Shown piece after piece: positions 23,266 through 31,930 of a DNA stretch of 35,986 nucleotides. The position numbers and the translations under genes are program-made. Origin of the DNA: a virus. Position 1 is the stretch's first letter, and the number at the start of each line of letters is the position of its first letter. Location of the stretch: the IMG/VR virus record IMGVR_UViG_3300034024_000041, positions 1-35,986 of that record; one strand, 5' to 3'. The notes below the pieces were generated by a model, which saw only the letters and a list, made by a program, of their open reading frames with translations, had not been told where the DNA came from and made no database searches.

Positions 23266-23713
23266 TCGGCAGCTGACGGTCAACGTGAGCACAGCGGGCG
23301 TCAGAGAGACGCTCAGAGCGTTCAACGCGTTGCCCAAAGAGGCGGCCGACGAGCTGCGCGCTGCGTCGCTCGATCTCGCCCGTGAGCTCGCTGCCTCGGC
23401 TGCCGCTGCCGGCGCGATCGAGGGATCGCAGGCCGCGCTCGTGGCGACGACCGTCAAGGCGTCGCGCGACCGCGTGCCTGCGGTCACGGCCGGCGGCACG
23501 AAGCGGCTCGGCTCGCGTCGCAAGCCTGCGTGGAAACTGCTGTTCGGCAGTGAGTTCGGCTCGAACCGGTTCCGGCAGTTCCCTCACCTGCATCAAGGTC
23601 GCGACGGGATATGGTTCTTCCCGACGATCGAGCACGAGAGCGGTCGCATCGCTCGACGGTGGCAGCACGCGGCCGACAACGTGATCAGGGCGTTCGCGTC
23701 TAGGGGGGCATGA
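23258..23713 (+). CDS. HK97 gp10-like tail component
   Basis: A 151-aa basic protein starting at GTG 23258 inside the end of the chaperone's shifted frame. The N-terminal helical half (LRAFNALPKEAADELRAASL) and the C-terminal RQFPHLHQGRDGIWFFPTIE with a final helix resemble HK97 gp10/minor-capsid-type proteins that join head and tail. These usually lie before the major tail protein; here it lies after the chaperone, so a role in tail completion or tape-measure chaperoning is also possible. An AAGG site precedes it. Confidence 0.6.
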   Translation: MASRQLTVNVSTAGVRETLRAFNALPKEAADELRAASLDLARELAASAAAAGAIEGSQAALVATTVKASRDRVPAVTAGGTKRLGSRRKPAWKLLFGSEFGSNRFRQFPHLHQGRDGIWFFPTIEHESGRIARRWQHAADNVIRAFASRGA

Positions 23714-25704
23714 TGGCCGGCGAACGCTCAGTCAAGATCAAGTTCACGGGCGACAGCAAGGGGCTCGTCACGTCGGCGAGCCTCGGCGAGCGAGCGCTCA
23801 AGCGGTTCCAAGATCAGGCCGACCGGGTGGGCAAGGTCGCCTCGCGCGTGCAGGCAGCGACGAAAGCGCTGATCGCCCCGAATGCTGCGCCCGCGGTGGC
23901 CGCTCTCGGCGTCGCTGCCGTCGGCGCGGTGGCCGCGGTCGGGGCGGCCGGCGCCGCGGTCGGCGTGTTCGGCGCCGTGCTCAAGAGCGCGCAGACCGAG
24001 GTCACTGAGTCGGCGACCAAGGTGCAAGACCTGCGCGACAAGATGGATCTATACGGCAAGCAGGCCGAGATCATGGCCGCGCGTGGCGAAGACAATACAA
24101 AGATGCTCAAAAAGCAGGCCGCCGCGCAGCTCGAATTGCAGGCCGGTCTCGCTCTGCTGCCCCCTGCGCAGCGCGCCGCAACCGAGTCGTTTATGCAGAT
24201 GAAATCCGATGTGCAGGATTTCGTCGACGCAAACAAGCCTGCGACGTTCGGCATTCTTGAGCGCGGCTATCGCCTCGTCGGCGTGGCGGTCAGCAAGATA
24301 CAGCCGCTCTTTGACATCGGTCGAGCCGCGGCCGACAAGGCGCTCGGCGCGCTCGAACGGTTCGCGGCCGGCGGCGGGATCGACCGGTTCGTTGCGTTCC
24401 TCTCGACGAACGCGGGCCCGGCACTCGACAGCCTCGGCCGCATCGCGAGCAACGTCGGCACGTTCCTCGGCGCGCTGTTCAAGGGGACCGTCGCCGACGG
24501 GCAAGGGCTGCTCAAGTTCCTCGCCGACGCGAGCGACAAGCTCGCATCGTTCTCGACGAACGGTGGCCTGCAAGAGCTGCTCGACCGCATCTCGGCGCAG
24601 GGCCCGGGCGCCGGGCAGGCGCTCTTGCAGATTGGGCAGGCCGCGGTCACGGTGGCGCAGGCCGTCGGCCCGCTCGCGCCGATCTCGCTCGCGATCGCGC
24701 AGGCGCTCGCGGCCATCATCGCGGCCGTGCCCCCGCAGGTGATCACGGCGCTCGTCGCAGGATGGATCGCCTACACGGCGGCCGTGAGCGCGTACAACAT
24801 CGTGATGGCGGTCACTGCCGGCGCAACGAAAGCATGGGCCGCGGCGCAGACTGCGCTCAACGTGATCATGGCGCTCAACCCGATCGGTCTCGTCGTCATC
24901 GGCATCGCCGCGCTGATCGCGATCATCGTGCTCATCGCGACCAAGACGACTTGGTTTCAGGACATCTGGCGCGTCTCTTGGAATTGGATAAAGAGCGCTG
25001 CCGCCGCGGTCGGTAATTGGTTCACGGGTACGCTCTGGCCGAGCCTCAAGCGTGCATTCGATCAGCTCATGACGGTCGTCAAATTCGTCGTGTCGATCTG
25101 GCGTGCGCAGTGGAATCTCGTACTCGCCGCGGGGCGGGCGCTCGTCAACGGTTACGTCGCGTACGTCACGGGAATCGTCAACACGGTCAAGCGCATCATC
25201 AATGCGGCGCGCGACGTTTACAACGGAGCAAAGAGCTATTTCGACCGCTTGATCAACTACGTCAAGGGGCTGCCGGGCCGAGTCTCGGGGGCGACCCGCG
25301 GCCTGTTCGACGGCGTGCGCAACAGCTTCCGCAACGCGGTCAACTACATCATCGACGGATGGAACCGCCTGAGCTTCTCACTGCCGTCGATCAACACGCC
25401 GTTCGGCAAGATCGGGGGCACGACGCTCAACACGCCGAACATCCCGCGGCTTGCCTCGGGCGGATGGATGCAGCCCGGCCGCACGTACCTCACGGGCGAG
25501 AACGGGCCCGAGCTGCTCACGAGCTCGCGCCGGGCGTACGTCAACAACGCGGGCGACACGTCGGCGATGAGCTCGGCCGCGCCCGAGGTACACGTCTACA
25601 TCGGCGAGCGCGAGCTGACCGATATCGTTGACGTGCGCGTGACGCACAACAACCGACAGATGCGCCGGGCGGCCGGCGCCCGACTCGCAGGGGCGACCGC
25701 ATGA
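23710..25704 (+). CDS. Tape measure protein
   Basis: A 664-aa protein in the canonical place after the chaperone. It contains long helices, an Ala/Gly-rich hydrophobic segment near residues 58-90, and a second hydrophobic region near 345-425 (LNPIGLVVIGIAALIAIIVL) followed by WFQDIW and Trp-rich helices, the pattern of tape measures that enter the membrane during injection. At roughly 1.5 angstrom per residue a tail near 100 nm is predicted. ATG 23710 overlaps the previous TGA and is preceded by a run of six G; ATG 23713 is an alternative. Confidence 0.9.
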   Translation: MMAGERSVKIKFTGDSKGLVTSASLGERALKRFQDQADRVGKVASRVQAATKALIAPNAAPAVAALGVAAVGAVAAVGAAGAAVGVFGAVLKSAQTEVTESATKVQDLRDKMDLYGKQAEIMAARGEDNTKMLKKQAAAQLELQAGLALLPPAQRAATESFMQMKSDVQDFVDANKPATFGILERGYRLVGVAVSKIQPLFDIGRAAADKALGALERFAAGGGIDRFVAFLSTNAGPALDSLGRIASNVGTFLGALFKGTVADGQGLLKFLADASDKLASFSTNGGLQELLDRISAQGPGAGQALLQIGQAAVTVAQAVGPLAPISLAIAQALAAIIAAVPPQVITALVAGWIAYTAAVSAYNIVMAVTAGATKAWAAAQTALNVIMALNPIGLVVIGIAALIAIIVLIATKTTWFQDIWRVSWNWIKSAAAAVGNWFTGTLWPSLKRAFDQLMTVVKFVVSIWRAQWNLVLAAGRALVNGYVAYVTGIVNTVKRIINAARDVYNGAKSYFDRLINYVKGLPGRVSGATRGLFDGVRNSFRNAVNYIIDGWNRLSFSLPSINTPFGKIGGTTLNTPNIPRLASGGWMQPGRTYLTGENGPELLTSSRRAYVNNAGDTSAMSSAAPEVHVYIGERELTDIVDVRVTHNNRQMRRAAGARLAGATA

Positions 25705-26948
25705 GCATCACGCTGACGTACGACGATCAGCTCGCTCGCGTGCGCGTCGCGCTCAACGACATCGGCGTGCGCAACAGCAACATCTATTTCGAGACCGACG
25801 CGTCCGGCTGGCAGGCGTTCGGCGGGGCGCTCTCGTGGGCGAGCGATCAGGCGCACGAGGGTACGCACTCGCTCAAGCTGACGCCCGACGGCGTGGCCGT
25901 GACCGCTCGCGCCGAGACGACGCCCGCGGCGACCGGCATCACGGCCGGGCAGTTCTACCGGGCCGAGGTATGGGTGCGCTGCGCGGTCGCCCGCAACGTG
26001 AGCCCGCAGATCAATTGGTTCGACGCTGCGGGCACGTACCTCTCGACCGGCAACGGCGGCGCGATCCCGGTCGCCGCTAACACGTGGGTGCAGCTGAGCG
26101 TCACGGCGGTCGCCCCCGCGAGCACGGGCCGAGCGACGATCAACATCTCGCTCGACGGCTCGCCGCTCGCGTCGCACGTGCTGTGGATCGACGAGGCGCG
26201 GCTCATGTTCTCGGCGGTGGCCGATGCCGCGTACATGACCGTCGAGCGGCTCGCTGCCGGCGGCGTCCGGGCGAGCTATGTGCGCGGCGCCTCGCACCTG
26301 CCGGTCGGCGAGCGGACGGTTGACGACTACGAATTCGTGCCGGGCGCGCTGACCACCTACCGCGCCCGGCTGTTCTCCGACGTCGGCGTGCAGGTCGCGA
26401 GCGAGTCGGCGACGATCACGCCGACGATCGACGGGGCGTGGCTCAAGAGCGTCGCCCGGCCGTACCTCAATCGGTCGGTCGTCGTGCAGGACTACACGCC
26501 CCCGCGGCGGCCGAGCCGAGCCGGTGTGTTCGACGTTGCCGGCCGCACGATGCCGATCGTCGTGAGCGACGTCGCGGGCTCGCGCAGGTGGACGCTGACC
26601 GTGCTGACCCGCACGCTCGACGACGCGCACGCGCTCGACCTGCTGCTCGCCTCGGGCGACATCGTGCACGTGCAGGTGCCCCCTGAGTACGACATCCCGG
26701 CCGGGTACGTGTCGGTCGGCGACGTCGACCTCGCGCGCCTCTCGCGCCCGCTGAGCGACGATCGTCGGCTGTTCACGATCCCGCTTACCGAGTGCGCCGC
26801 GCCGGGCCCCGACGTCGTGGGCAGCACGTCGACATGGGCGACCCTGCTCGCCTCGTACGGCAGTTGGACGGCCGTGCTCGCTGAGTTCGCGACGTGGCAG
26901 GAAGTGCTCGACTACGTGGCCGCGGCTGACACTGTGATCGTCCCGTGA
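25701..26948 (+). CDS. Minor tail protein with carbohydrate-binding-like domain
   Basis: A 415-aa protein following the tape measure, the place of distal tail (Dit-like) proteins. Residues 28-175 resemble a CenC/CBM4_9-type jelly roll (GWQAFGGALSWASDQAHEGT, then QFYRAEVWVRC, TWVQLSVTAV, HVLWIDEARL), which often binds polysaccharide. A fibronectin-like stretch follows, then a C-terminal beta domain. Binding to cell-wall glycans during adsorption is inferred. Its ATG overlaps the tape measure stop by 4 bp. Confidence 0.75.
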   Translation: MSITLTYDDQLARVRVALNDIGVRNSNIYFETDASGWQAFGGALSWASDQAHEGTHSLKLTPDGVAVTARAETTPAATGITAGQFYRAEVWVRCAVARNVSPQINWFDAAGTYLSTGNGGAIPVAANTWVQLSVTAVAPASTGRATINISLDGSPLASHVLWIDEARLMFSAVADAAYMTVERLAAGGVRASYVRGASHLPVGERTVDDYEFVPGALTTYRARLFSDVGVQVASESATITPTIDGAWLKSVARPYLNRSVVVQDYTPPRRPSRAGVFDVAGRTMPIVVSDVAGSRRWTLTVLTRTLDDAHALDLLLASGDIVHVQVPPEYDIPAGYVSVGDVDLARLSRPLSDDRRLFTIPLTECAAPGPDVVGSTSTWATLLASYGSWTAVLAEFATWQEVLDYVAAADTVIVP

Positions 26949-28732
26949 GGCCGGTCAGCGAGCGGTTCCTGCGCACGATCGCGGGATCGCATACGGCGAT
27001 CTTCCGGGCGCGCGTCGTCTCGCCCGGGCAGACGGGCGTCGACCCGGACGGCACCGAGCTCTCGATCTTGGGTGGCGACGTCAAGCTCGACGCAGGCGCC
27101 GACATCCGCTCGACCGTCGAGCTGCAAGTCGACGGCCGCGGGCAGTGGCCGAGCAGCTCGACGAGCGAGCTCGTGCCGTACGGCAACGAGCTGTTCATCG
27201 AGCGGGGCGTCGCGTACGGGGGCGGGGCGACCGAGTGGGTAAGCCTCGGGTACTTCCGGATCAACGACGTCGAGCAGGACGACGCGCCCGACGGTCCGAT
27301 CCGGATCACGGGCACCGACCGCATGAGCATGATCGTCGACGCCAAGCTGACCTCGATCAAGCAGTACGCGGCGACCGCGCAGTACGAGGACGTCGTGAGC
27401 GATCTCGTGCTCGACGCCTACCCGGCCGCGGTCATCGAGTGGGACGACAGCGACGTTGCCACCGACGCGACCGGCCGCACGATCATCATCGAGGAAGATC
27501 GGTACGCCAAGCTCAAAGAGCTCGTGACCGGCCTCGGCAAGATCATGTTCTTCGACTACCGCGGCGTGCTGCTCATCCGCACGCCCCCGGCCGCCGACGA
27601 CCCGGTGTGGATCGTCAGCCGGGGCGAGGGGGGCGTGCTCGTGCAGGCGAGCCGCTCGCTGTCGCGCGAGGGCGTTTACAACGGCGTGCTCGCCGTCGGC
27701 GAGGCGCTCGACACCGAACCGCCTGCGCGCGGCCTCGCCGTCGACAGCGGCGCGAGCTCGCCGACCCGGTGGGGCGGGCCGTTCGGCAAGGTGCCGCGCA
27801 CGTTCGCGTCGCCCGTGCTGACGACCGACGCGCAGGCGCGGCTCGCCGCGGCGACGATCCTGCGTCGCTCGCTCGGCCTGCCGTACAACGTCGATTTCAC
27901 GGCTGTACCCAACCCGGCACTCGAACCTGATGACCCGGTGGCGGTCGGCATCTCCGGCAAGCCGACGACGGTCGTGCCCCTGCTCGTCGCGGGCGACTCG
28001 TTCACGCGCGTCGTCGTCGACGGATGGGGCACGAGCGAGAACGGCGACGGCTGGTCAGTGACGGGCGTGACGTGGGCCGTCAACGGCACGCGGGGCACGG
28101 TGTCATTCGCGGCGGCAAATTCGGCGTCGGCGCAGCTCAACTCAACGGCCCGCGGTCGGTTCGACTCTGACAACTACGTCGACGTGCGCGTGCCGGTAGC
28201 GGCGACCGGGGGCTCGCTCGCGATGGGCATCGTGCTGCGAGCGATCTCAACGGCCGAGATGTTCACGTGCCGACTTGAGTTCAACGCGGGGGGCACCGTA
28301 ACCGCCAAGATCGCCCGGCACTCGGCCGCGTTCGGGTACAGCGAGCCGCAGCAGCTCGGCAACTTCGACACCTACACGGCGGGGCAGTGGTGGACCGTGC
28401 GAGCCCGGGCCCGCGGTACCGTCGTGCAGGTCAAGGCGTGGCCGCGCGACGAGGCGCAGCCGCGCGAGTGGCTGCTGACGCATACTGATCCGGCGCGCAC
28501 GATCGTCGGCACGCGCAGCGGCATGTACTTCTGGCGGCTGAGCAGCAACACGAACGCCGTTCTGCCGCAGTGGGAGGTCGACAACTGGCGCGCCTACACG
28601 GCGCCCGCAGAGACGCTCAGAGGGGGCGAGATTCACGTGATCGACTCGCTGACGATCCCGCTCACGGCGGCCGGCGCGATGAGCGCCAACACGCGCGAGC
28701 AGTCGCTCACGACGATCGAGGCGACGTCGTGA
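26945..28732 (+). CDS. Minor tail protein, DUF5047-like with LamG/ConA-like domain
   Basis: A 595-aa tail protein. Its start MRPVSERFLRTIAGSH followed by a beta-rich segment is characteristic of the DUF5047 family of actinophage tail-tip proteins. Residues about 350-560 have the look of a concanavalin/LamG-type sandwich (SFTRVVVDGWGTSENGDGW ... WEVDNWRAY). It probably forms part of the baseplate and contacts the host surface. The GTG start overlaps the previous stop (GTGA). Confidence 0.75.
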   Translation: MRPVSERFLRTIAGSHTAIFRARVVSPGQTGVDPDGTELSILGGDVKLDAGADIRSTVELQVDGRGQWPSSSTSELVPYGNELFIERGVAYGGGATEWVSLGYFRINDVEQDDAPDGPIRITGTDRMSMIVDAKLTSIKQYAATAQYEDVVSDLVLDAYPAAVIEWDDSDVATDATGRTIIIEEDRYAKLKELVTGLGKIMFFDYRGVLLIRTPPAADDPVWIVSRGEGGVLVQASRSLSREGVYNGVLAVGEALDTEPPARGLAVDSGASSPTRWGGPFGKVPRTFASPVLTTDAQARLAAATILRRSLGLPYNVDFTAVPNPALEPDDPVAVGISGKPTTVVPLLVAGDSFTRVVVDGWGTSENGDGWSVTGVTWAVNGTRGTVSFAAANSASAQLNSTARGRFDSDNYVDVRVPVAATGGSLAMGIVLRAISTAEMFTCRLEFNAGGTVTAKIARHSAAFGYSEPQQLGNFDTYTAGQWWTVRARARGTVVQVKAWPRDEAQPREWLLTHTDPARTIVGTRSGMYFWRLSSNTNAVLPQWEVDNWRAYTAPAETLRGGEIHVIDSLTIPLTAAGAMSANTREQSLTTIEATS

Positions 28733-29460
28733 GGTCAGACGATCTCGTGCCCCTGCTCGCGGGCGAGAACGGCGGCCGGTCGGTCGGTTTCCGGCAGGCG
28801 GTCGTCGTCGCGTGGAATCCGGACACGGCCGAGAATACGATCATGGTCGGCGACACGCTGATCGAGAATCTGCCCGTGCTCAACACGAGCGAGGCGAGCT
28901 TGCTCGTCCCGGGTGATGTCGTCGGCGTGCTGACCGCGGGCGCCTCGTGGGCGATCATGGGGCGGCTGATCATCCCGGGCTCGCCCGAGGCCGCGAGCTC
29001 GATCAAGGCGATCACGAACCGCATCCAAGCGGCCGAGGACATCACGAACGGCACGCGAAACAACCTCGCATTCGGCAACCTCACGGGCGCCGACCCGGGC
29101 CCCGCGGTCACGGTGCGCGTCGGCAGCTCGGGCCGAGCGCTCGTTTTCTGGTCGGCCGAGATGGGGCTGACGGCGAATTACAACACGCGCAACACGCCGC
29201 ACGTCGGCGTCGCCGTGAGCGGCGCGAGCTCGATCGCCGCGAACGAGTGGAACGCGTTGAACTTCAATCTTGAGCACCCGGGCGCCGGATTCGTGGGCGA
29301 GGCGCTCTCGTCGTTTTGGATTCAGGCGGCAGTGTTTCACCTGTTCACGGGACTCACGCCCGGCAACAACACGTTCACGATGCAGTACAAGACTGACACA
29401 ATGGTGCCTAACGCTGTCTGCAATTTCCAAGCGCGAGAGATCGCGGTTTTCGCACTGTAG
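28729..29460 (+). CDS. Minor tail protein
   Basis: A 243-aa protein starting at GTG 28729, which overlaps the previous TGA. The first 85 residues form an OB-like beta domain (RQAVVVAWNPDTAENTIMVG, LLVPGDVVGVLTAGASWAIM) common at the base of phage tail proteins. A short helix (ASSIKAITNRIQAAEDIT) and a C-terminal beta-sandwich (AVTVRVGSSGRALVFWSAEM) follow. This arrangement of tail anchor plus receptor-binding-like head fits a tail-tip fibre subunit. The receptor is unknown. Confidence 0.7.
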   Translation: MRSDDLVPLLAGENGGRSVGFRQAVVVAWNPDTAENTIMVGDTLIENLPVLNTSEASLLVPGDVVGVLTAGASWAIMGRLIIPGSPEAASSIKAITNRIQAAEDITNGTRNNLAFGNLTGADPGPAVTVRVGSSGRALVFWSAEMGLTANYNTRNTPHVGVAVSGASSIAANEWNALNFNLEHPGAGFVGEALSSFWIQAAVFHLFTGLTPGNNTFTMQYKTDTMVPNAVCNFQAREIAVFAL

Positions 29461-29469
29461 GGAGAGACC

Positions 29470-30252
29470 ATGCCGGGCGACACGACCCGCTATTCGTGGC
29501 CGTATCAGTCGGCCGCAGACGCACCCGACGGCCCGTCGCTCGGGCAGGATCTTGCCGAGGCGATCGAGGCGACCGTCGGCGCGCTCGACGACAAGCTCGA
29601 CGACGGCTATCTGTGGATCGCGCAGCAGCGGTTCACGAGCTCGGGCGCGTTCACGAAAGCGACCTACCCGACCGCGCGCAAGGTGCGCGTACGGGTGCAG
29701 GCTGCCGGCGGCGCCGGGGGCGGCGCGGCCACGAACGCAGCCGCGAACGTCTCGGCCGGCGGTGGCGGGCAGGGCGGCGCCTACGCCGAGTCGATGCTCG
29801 ACGTCAGCGCGCTCGCGGCCTCGGTCACCGTGACCATCGGCGCGCCCGGCACCGGGGCGGCCGGCGTCGCGGGCACGAACGGCGCCGCGAGCTCGTTCGG
29901 CGCGCACGTCTCGGCGTCCGGCGGGATCGGTGGCGCGCTCGGCGCGTCTGGCGCGACGCCGTTCTCGACCGCGGGTGGCGGCAGCGGTTTCGCGATCGTC
30001 GGCGAGATCCAGATCGGCGGGCAGGCCGGCGGCATGGCTGCGCGGCTCGGCTCGGCCGCGGGGCAGTCGTTCGCGGGCGTGGGCGGCTGCTCGGCTATGG
30101 GCGGTGGCGGATTCGGTGGCCGCAACAACGCGGGCGCGGCTGGCGCGACGTACGGTGGCGGCGGCGGCGGCGCGAGCAACGACCCGAGCCTCGCGGCCAA
30201 AGCAGGCGGCAACGGTGGGGCAGGCATCGTTATCGTTGACATCTACGCCTAA
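29470..30252 (+). CDS. Glycine-rich minor tail protein (fibre tip)
   Basis: A 260-aa protein, ATG 2 nt after GGGAGAGA. The N-terminus (TRYSWPYQSAADAPDGPSLG, then a helix EAIEATVGALDDKLDD) is a typical tail-fibre attachment and trimerisation start. From about residue 75 it is dominated by Gly and Ala runs (GGAGGGAATNAA, GGGGGGASNDPSLAAKAGGN), like the Gly-rich tips of actinophage and T4-like fibre adhesins that fold as polyglycine-II helices. It probably forms the receptor-binding tip and ends the tail module. Confidence 0.75.
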   Translation: MPGDTTRYSWPYQSAADAPDGPSLGQDLAEAIEATVGALDDKLDDGYLWIAQQRFTSSGAFTKATYPTARKVRVRVQAAGGAGGGAATNAAANVSAGGGGQGGAYAESMLDVSALAASVTVTIGAPGTGAAGVAGTNGAASSFGAHVSASGGIGGALGASGATPFSTAGGGSGFAIVGEIQIGGQAGGMAARLGSAAGQSFAGVGGCSAMGGGGFGGRNNAGAAGATYGGGGGGASNDPSLAAKAGGNGGAGIVIVDIYA

Positions 30253-30282
30253 GCAGCTGCTCGGGCGAGAGGGGGGCACATC

Positions 30283-30996
30283 GTGCCGAACAGTCAGAAC
30301 GGGTGGCCGGTAGCGACCGCTGCGCAGCAGGACACGGCGCCGCTCATTCGCGACGTCAAGGTGCCTAACGGCGTGCTCAAGGGCGACGTCGCCGTGATCT
30401 TTCGGTGGCTCGTGCGCGAGTACGACCGGCGCGTCGAGCCGCTCAAGGCCGGATGGTGCTGGGGTTGGTTCGTCAAGTCGATCGAGGGCAGCTCGACGAT
30501 CTCGAATCACGCGAGCGGCACGGCCGTCGACCTCAACGCGCCGGCTAACCCGATGGGGCAGGGGACAACCAAGAAGAGCATGACCGCGGCGCAGATCGCC
30601 GAGTGCCACGAGCTCGAAAACGAGAGCGACAACGTGCTGCGGTGGGGCGGCGACTACGTTTCGCGGCAGGACCCGATGCACTGGGAGATCGTCGGCAGCC
30701 GCGCCGCGGTCGCCAAGTTCGCAGCCAAGATCAGGGGCGCGAACACGCCCCCGCGGAAGGTGGACACGATGCAGCTCACGATCAAGCTGCCCGTTCTCAA
30801 GCAGGGTGACGACGACGCCAAGCTCGACGGGTACAACATGATCACCCGTATGCAGCGGATCGTCGGCGCCGACGACGACGGTAAGTGGGGGCCCGCGACG
30901 ACGAAGGAAATCGCCGCGTGGTGCAACCTGCCGGTCGCCAAGTGCACGAGCCTGACCGAGGACGTTGCACGTAAGGTGTTCGGCCTCGGTCGGTAG
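30283..30996 (+). CDS. Endolysin: M15 peptidase with peptidoglycan-binding domain
   Basis: A 237-aa lysin. The M15 (VanY/Ply-type) zinc peptidase has His76 and Asp83 in NHASGTAVD and His133 in PMHWE, the three metal ligands, with Glu135 close by. It cleaves peptide bonds in peptidoglycan. Residues about 165-235 (ITRMQRIVGADDDGKWGPAT) form a C-terminal peptidoglycan-binding domain of the PGBD-1 type. There is no signal peptide, so the neighbouring holin candidates should release it. The GTG start follows a GAGGGGGG purine run. No amidase, lysozyme or mycolyl esterase accompanies it. Confidence 0.9.
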   Translation: MPNSQNGWPVATAAQQDTAPLIRDVKVPNGVLKGDVAVIFRWLVREYDRRVEPLKAGWCWGWFVKSIEGSSTISNHASGTAVDLNAPANPMGQGTTKKSMTAAQIAECHELENESDNVLRWGGDYVSRQDPMHWEIVGSRAAVAKFAAKIRGANTPPRKVDTMQLTIKLPVLKQGDDDAKLDGYNMITRMQRIVGADDDGKWGPATTKEIAAWCNLPVAKCTSLTEDVARKVFGLGR

Positions 30997-31053
30997 CTAC
31001 CGGGGCGCCCGGGGGCGCGCAGAAATCTCACATAGAGTCGACGTATCACGGAA

Positions 31054-31082
31054 CGGCCCGAGCGCCTCAAGTGCTCGGGCCG
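31054..31082 (+). terminator. Hairpin terminator after the endolysin
   Basis: CGGCCCGAGC (31054-31063) pairs perfectly with GCTCGGGCCG (31073-31082) around a 9-nt loop, followed by CTCCCTACTT. It lies between the endolysin and the first membrane-protein gene and could end or attenuate the long structural transcript. Confidence 0.6.
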
Positions 31083-31106
31083 CTCCCTACTTGAGAGGCG
31101 GTCGCC

Positions 31107-31331
31107 GTGCCTGATTGGGCGAAGATATTGACGCTCATGCTCGGGCTGCTCGGGTGGTCGGCGACCGTGATCGCGACGCTTTGGCAGGGGAAGATTCCCG
31201 ACCTCGGCACGTTAGGCATTCCGGCCGCCTTGATCCTGGCACTCGCGCCACCGATTAGGATCGGCCGCAGAGGGGCAGCAGACGAACCGACCGAGCCCGC
31301 GGGCGCACAGACGGAAGCGAGCGCACCATGA
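31107..31331 (+). CDS. Small two-pass membrane protein, holin candidate
   Basis: A 74-aa protein with GTG start after GAGAGGCGG. Two hydrophobic segments, residues about 5-25 (KILTLMLGLLGWSATVIATL) and 32-50 (LGTLGIPAALILALAPP), are followed by a charged tail, the plan of a class II holin. It heads a run of four small membrane-protein genes behind the endolysin, so a role in lysis is likely. Which of the four is the true holin is not decided by sequence. Confidence 0.62.
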   Translation: MPDWAKILTLMLGLLGWSATVIATLWQGKIPDLGTLGIPAALILALAPPIRIGRRGAADEPTEPAGAQTEASAP

Positions 31332-31513
31332 TCGAACTAGACCCGGGCGCGGTGGCAGGTGCCGCGATGATCGTCGCGAGCGTCGGCGTCGGGCTGCTCG
31401 GCCGGCGCGGTATCGCCGTGCTCGACGCCAAGCGCGACGCACGACTCGCAAGGCGAGAGGCGCAGCGGCCGGCGGCCGTCGTGCGGCAGCTGCCCGCGGG
31501 TGCTCGCCGATGA
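31328..31513 (+). CDS. Small single-pass membrane protein
   Basis: A 61-aa protein with one N-terminal hydrophobic segment (VAGAAMIVASVGVGLLG, residues about 8-24) followed by a very basic, Arg-rich tail. The charge pattern predicts the tail in the cytoplasm (N-out). It overlaps both neighbours by 4 bp. It may be a holin partner or regulator; no homology is recognised. Confidence 0.55.
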   Translation: MIELDPGAVAGAAMIVASVGVGLLGRRGIAVLDAKRDARLARREAQRPAAVVRQLPAGARR

Positions 31514-31869
31514 GCCCGTACAGCAAGCCGGCGCCGCGCGGTTTCCGGTGGGCCGACACGCCCGCGATGCGGGCCGTGCTCGTCGTGCTGATCGTCGCCT
31601 CGCTCGGCCTCTCGATCTACGCGAGCTCGCGGTACGTCGGGCTCGTCAACTGCTTGCAGGATCACGCCGCGGCCGACGCGACCCGCACAAAGAAGATCGC
31701 CGACGCGACCGACGTCGAGCGGGCAGCCGACCGCAACCTGCTCATGGGCCCCCGCGAGGGGCGCACTCCGGCCGAGCTGCGGCAGCGGGCGCTCGACGCC
31801 CGGGCTGAGACCGACCGTGTGCGCGCCGCCAACCCGGCGCCGTCCGGAGAGAGCGCGGCCTGCCGCTGA
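31510..31869 (+). CDS. Single-pass membrane protein, spanin-like topology
   Basis: A 119-aa protein. After a basic start, one transmembrane segment at residues about 18-40 (MRAVLVVLIVASLGLSIYAS) anchors an outside domain made of charged helices (AADATRTKKIADATDVERAA, ELRQRALDARAETDRV). N-in topology with an extracellular coiled-coil tail resembles an inner-membrane spanin and the single-TM proteins seen in actinophage lysis cassettes. One Cys follows the helix and another lies near the C-terminus. A lysis role is inferred from position and topology. Confidence 0.6.
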   Translation: MSPYSKPAPRGFRWADTPAMRAVLVVLIVASLGLSIYASSRYVGLVNCLQDHAAADATRTKKIADATDVERAADRNLLMGPREGRTPAELRQRALDARAETDRVRAANPAPSGESAACR

Positions 31870-31871
31870 CG

Positions 31872-31906
31872 CCGTACGCTGCACGTGAGGGGCCCGCACC
31901 GGGCCC
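31872..31906 (+). promoter_or_regulatory. CCGTACGCTGCACG box plus GGGCCCG hairpin, copy 2
   Basis: CCGTACGCTGCACG (31872-31885) is identical to 22538-22551 and again follows a TGA stop directly. GGGCCCG (31890-31896) and CGGGCCC (31900-31906) form a tight hairpin with a CAC loop. The element precedes the putative holin gene at 31931. See copy 1 for possible roles. Confidence 0.45.
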
Positions 31907-31930
31907 GAGGGATGAGAGCAAGGGGACTCG

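Noticed and set aside
28735-30681. 648-codon minus-strand frame opposite minor tail genes
   Set aside because: Low-complexity Arg/Ala shadow; it crosses three tightly arranged sense genes with proper starts.
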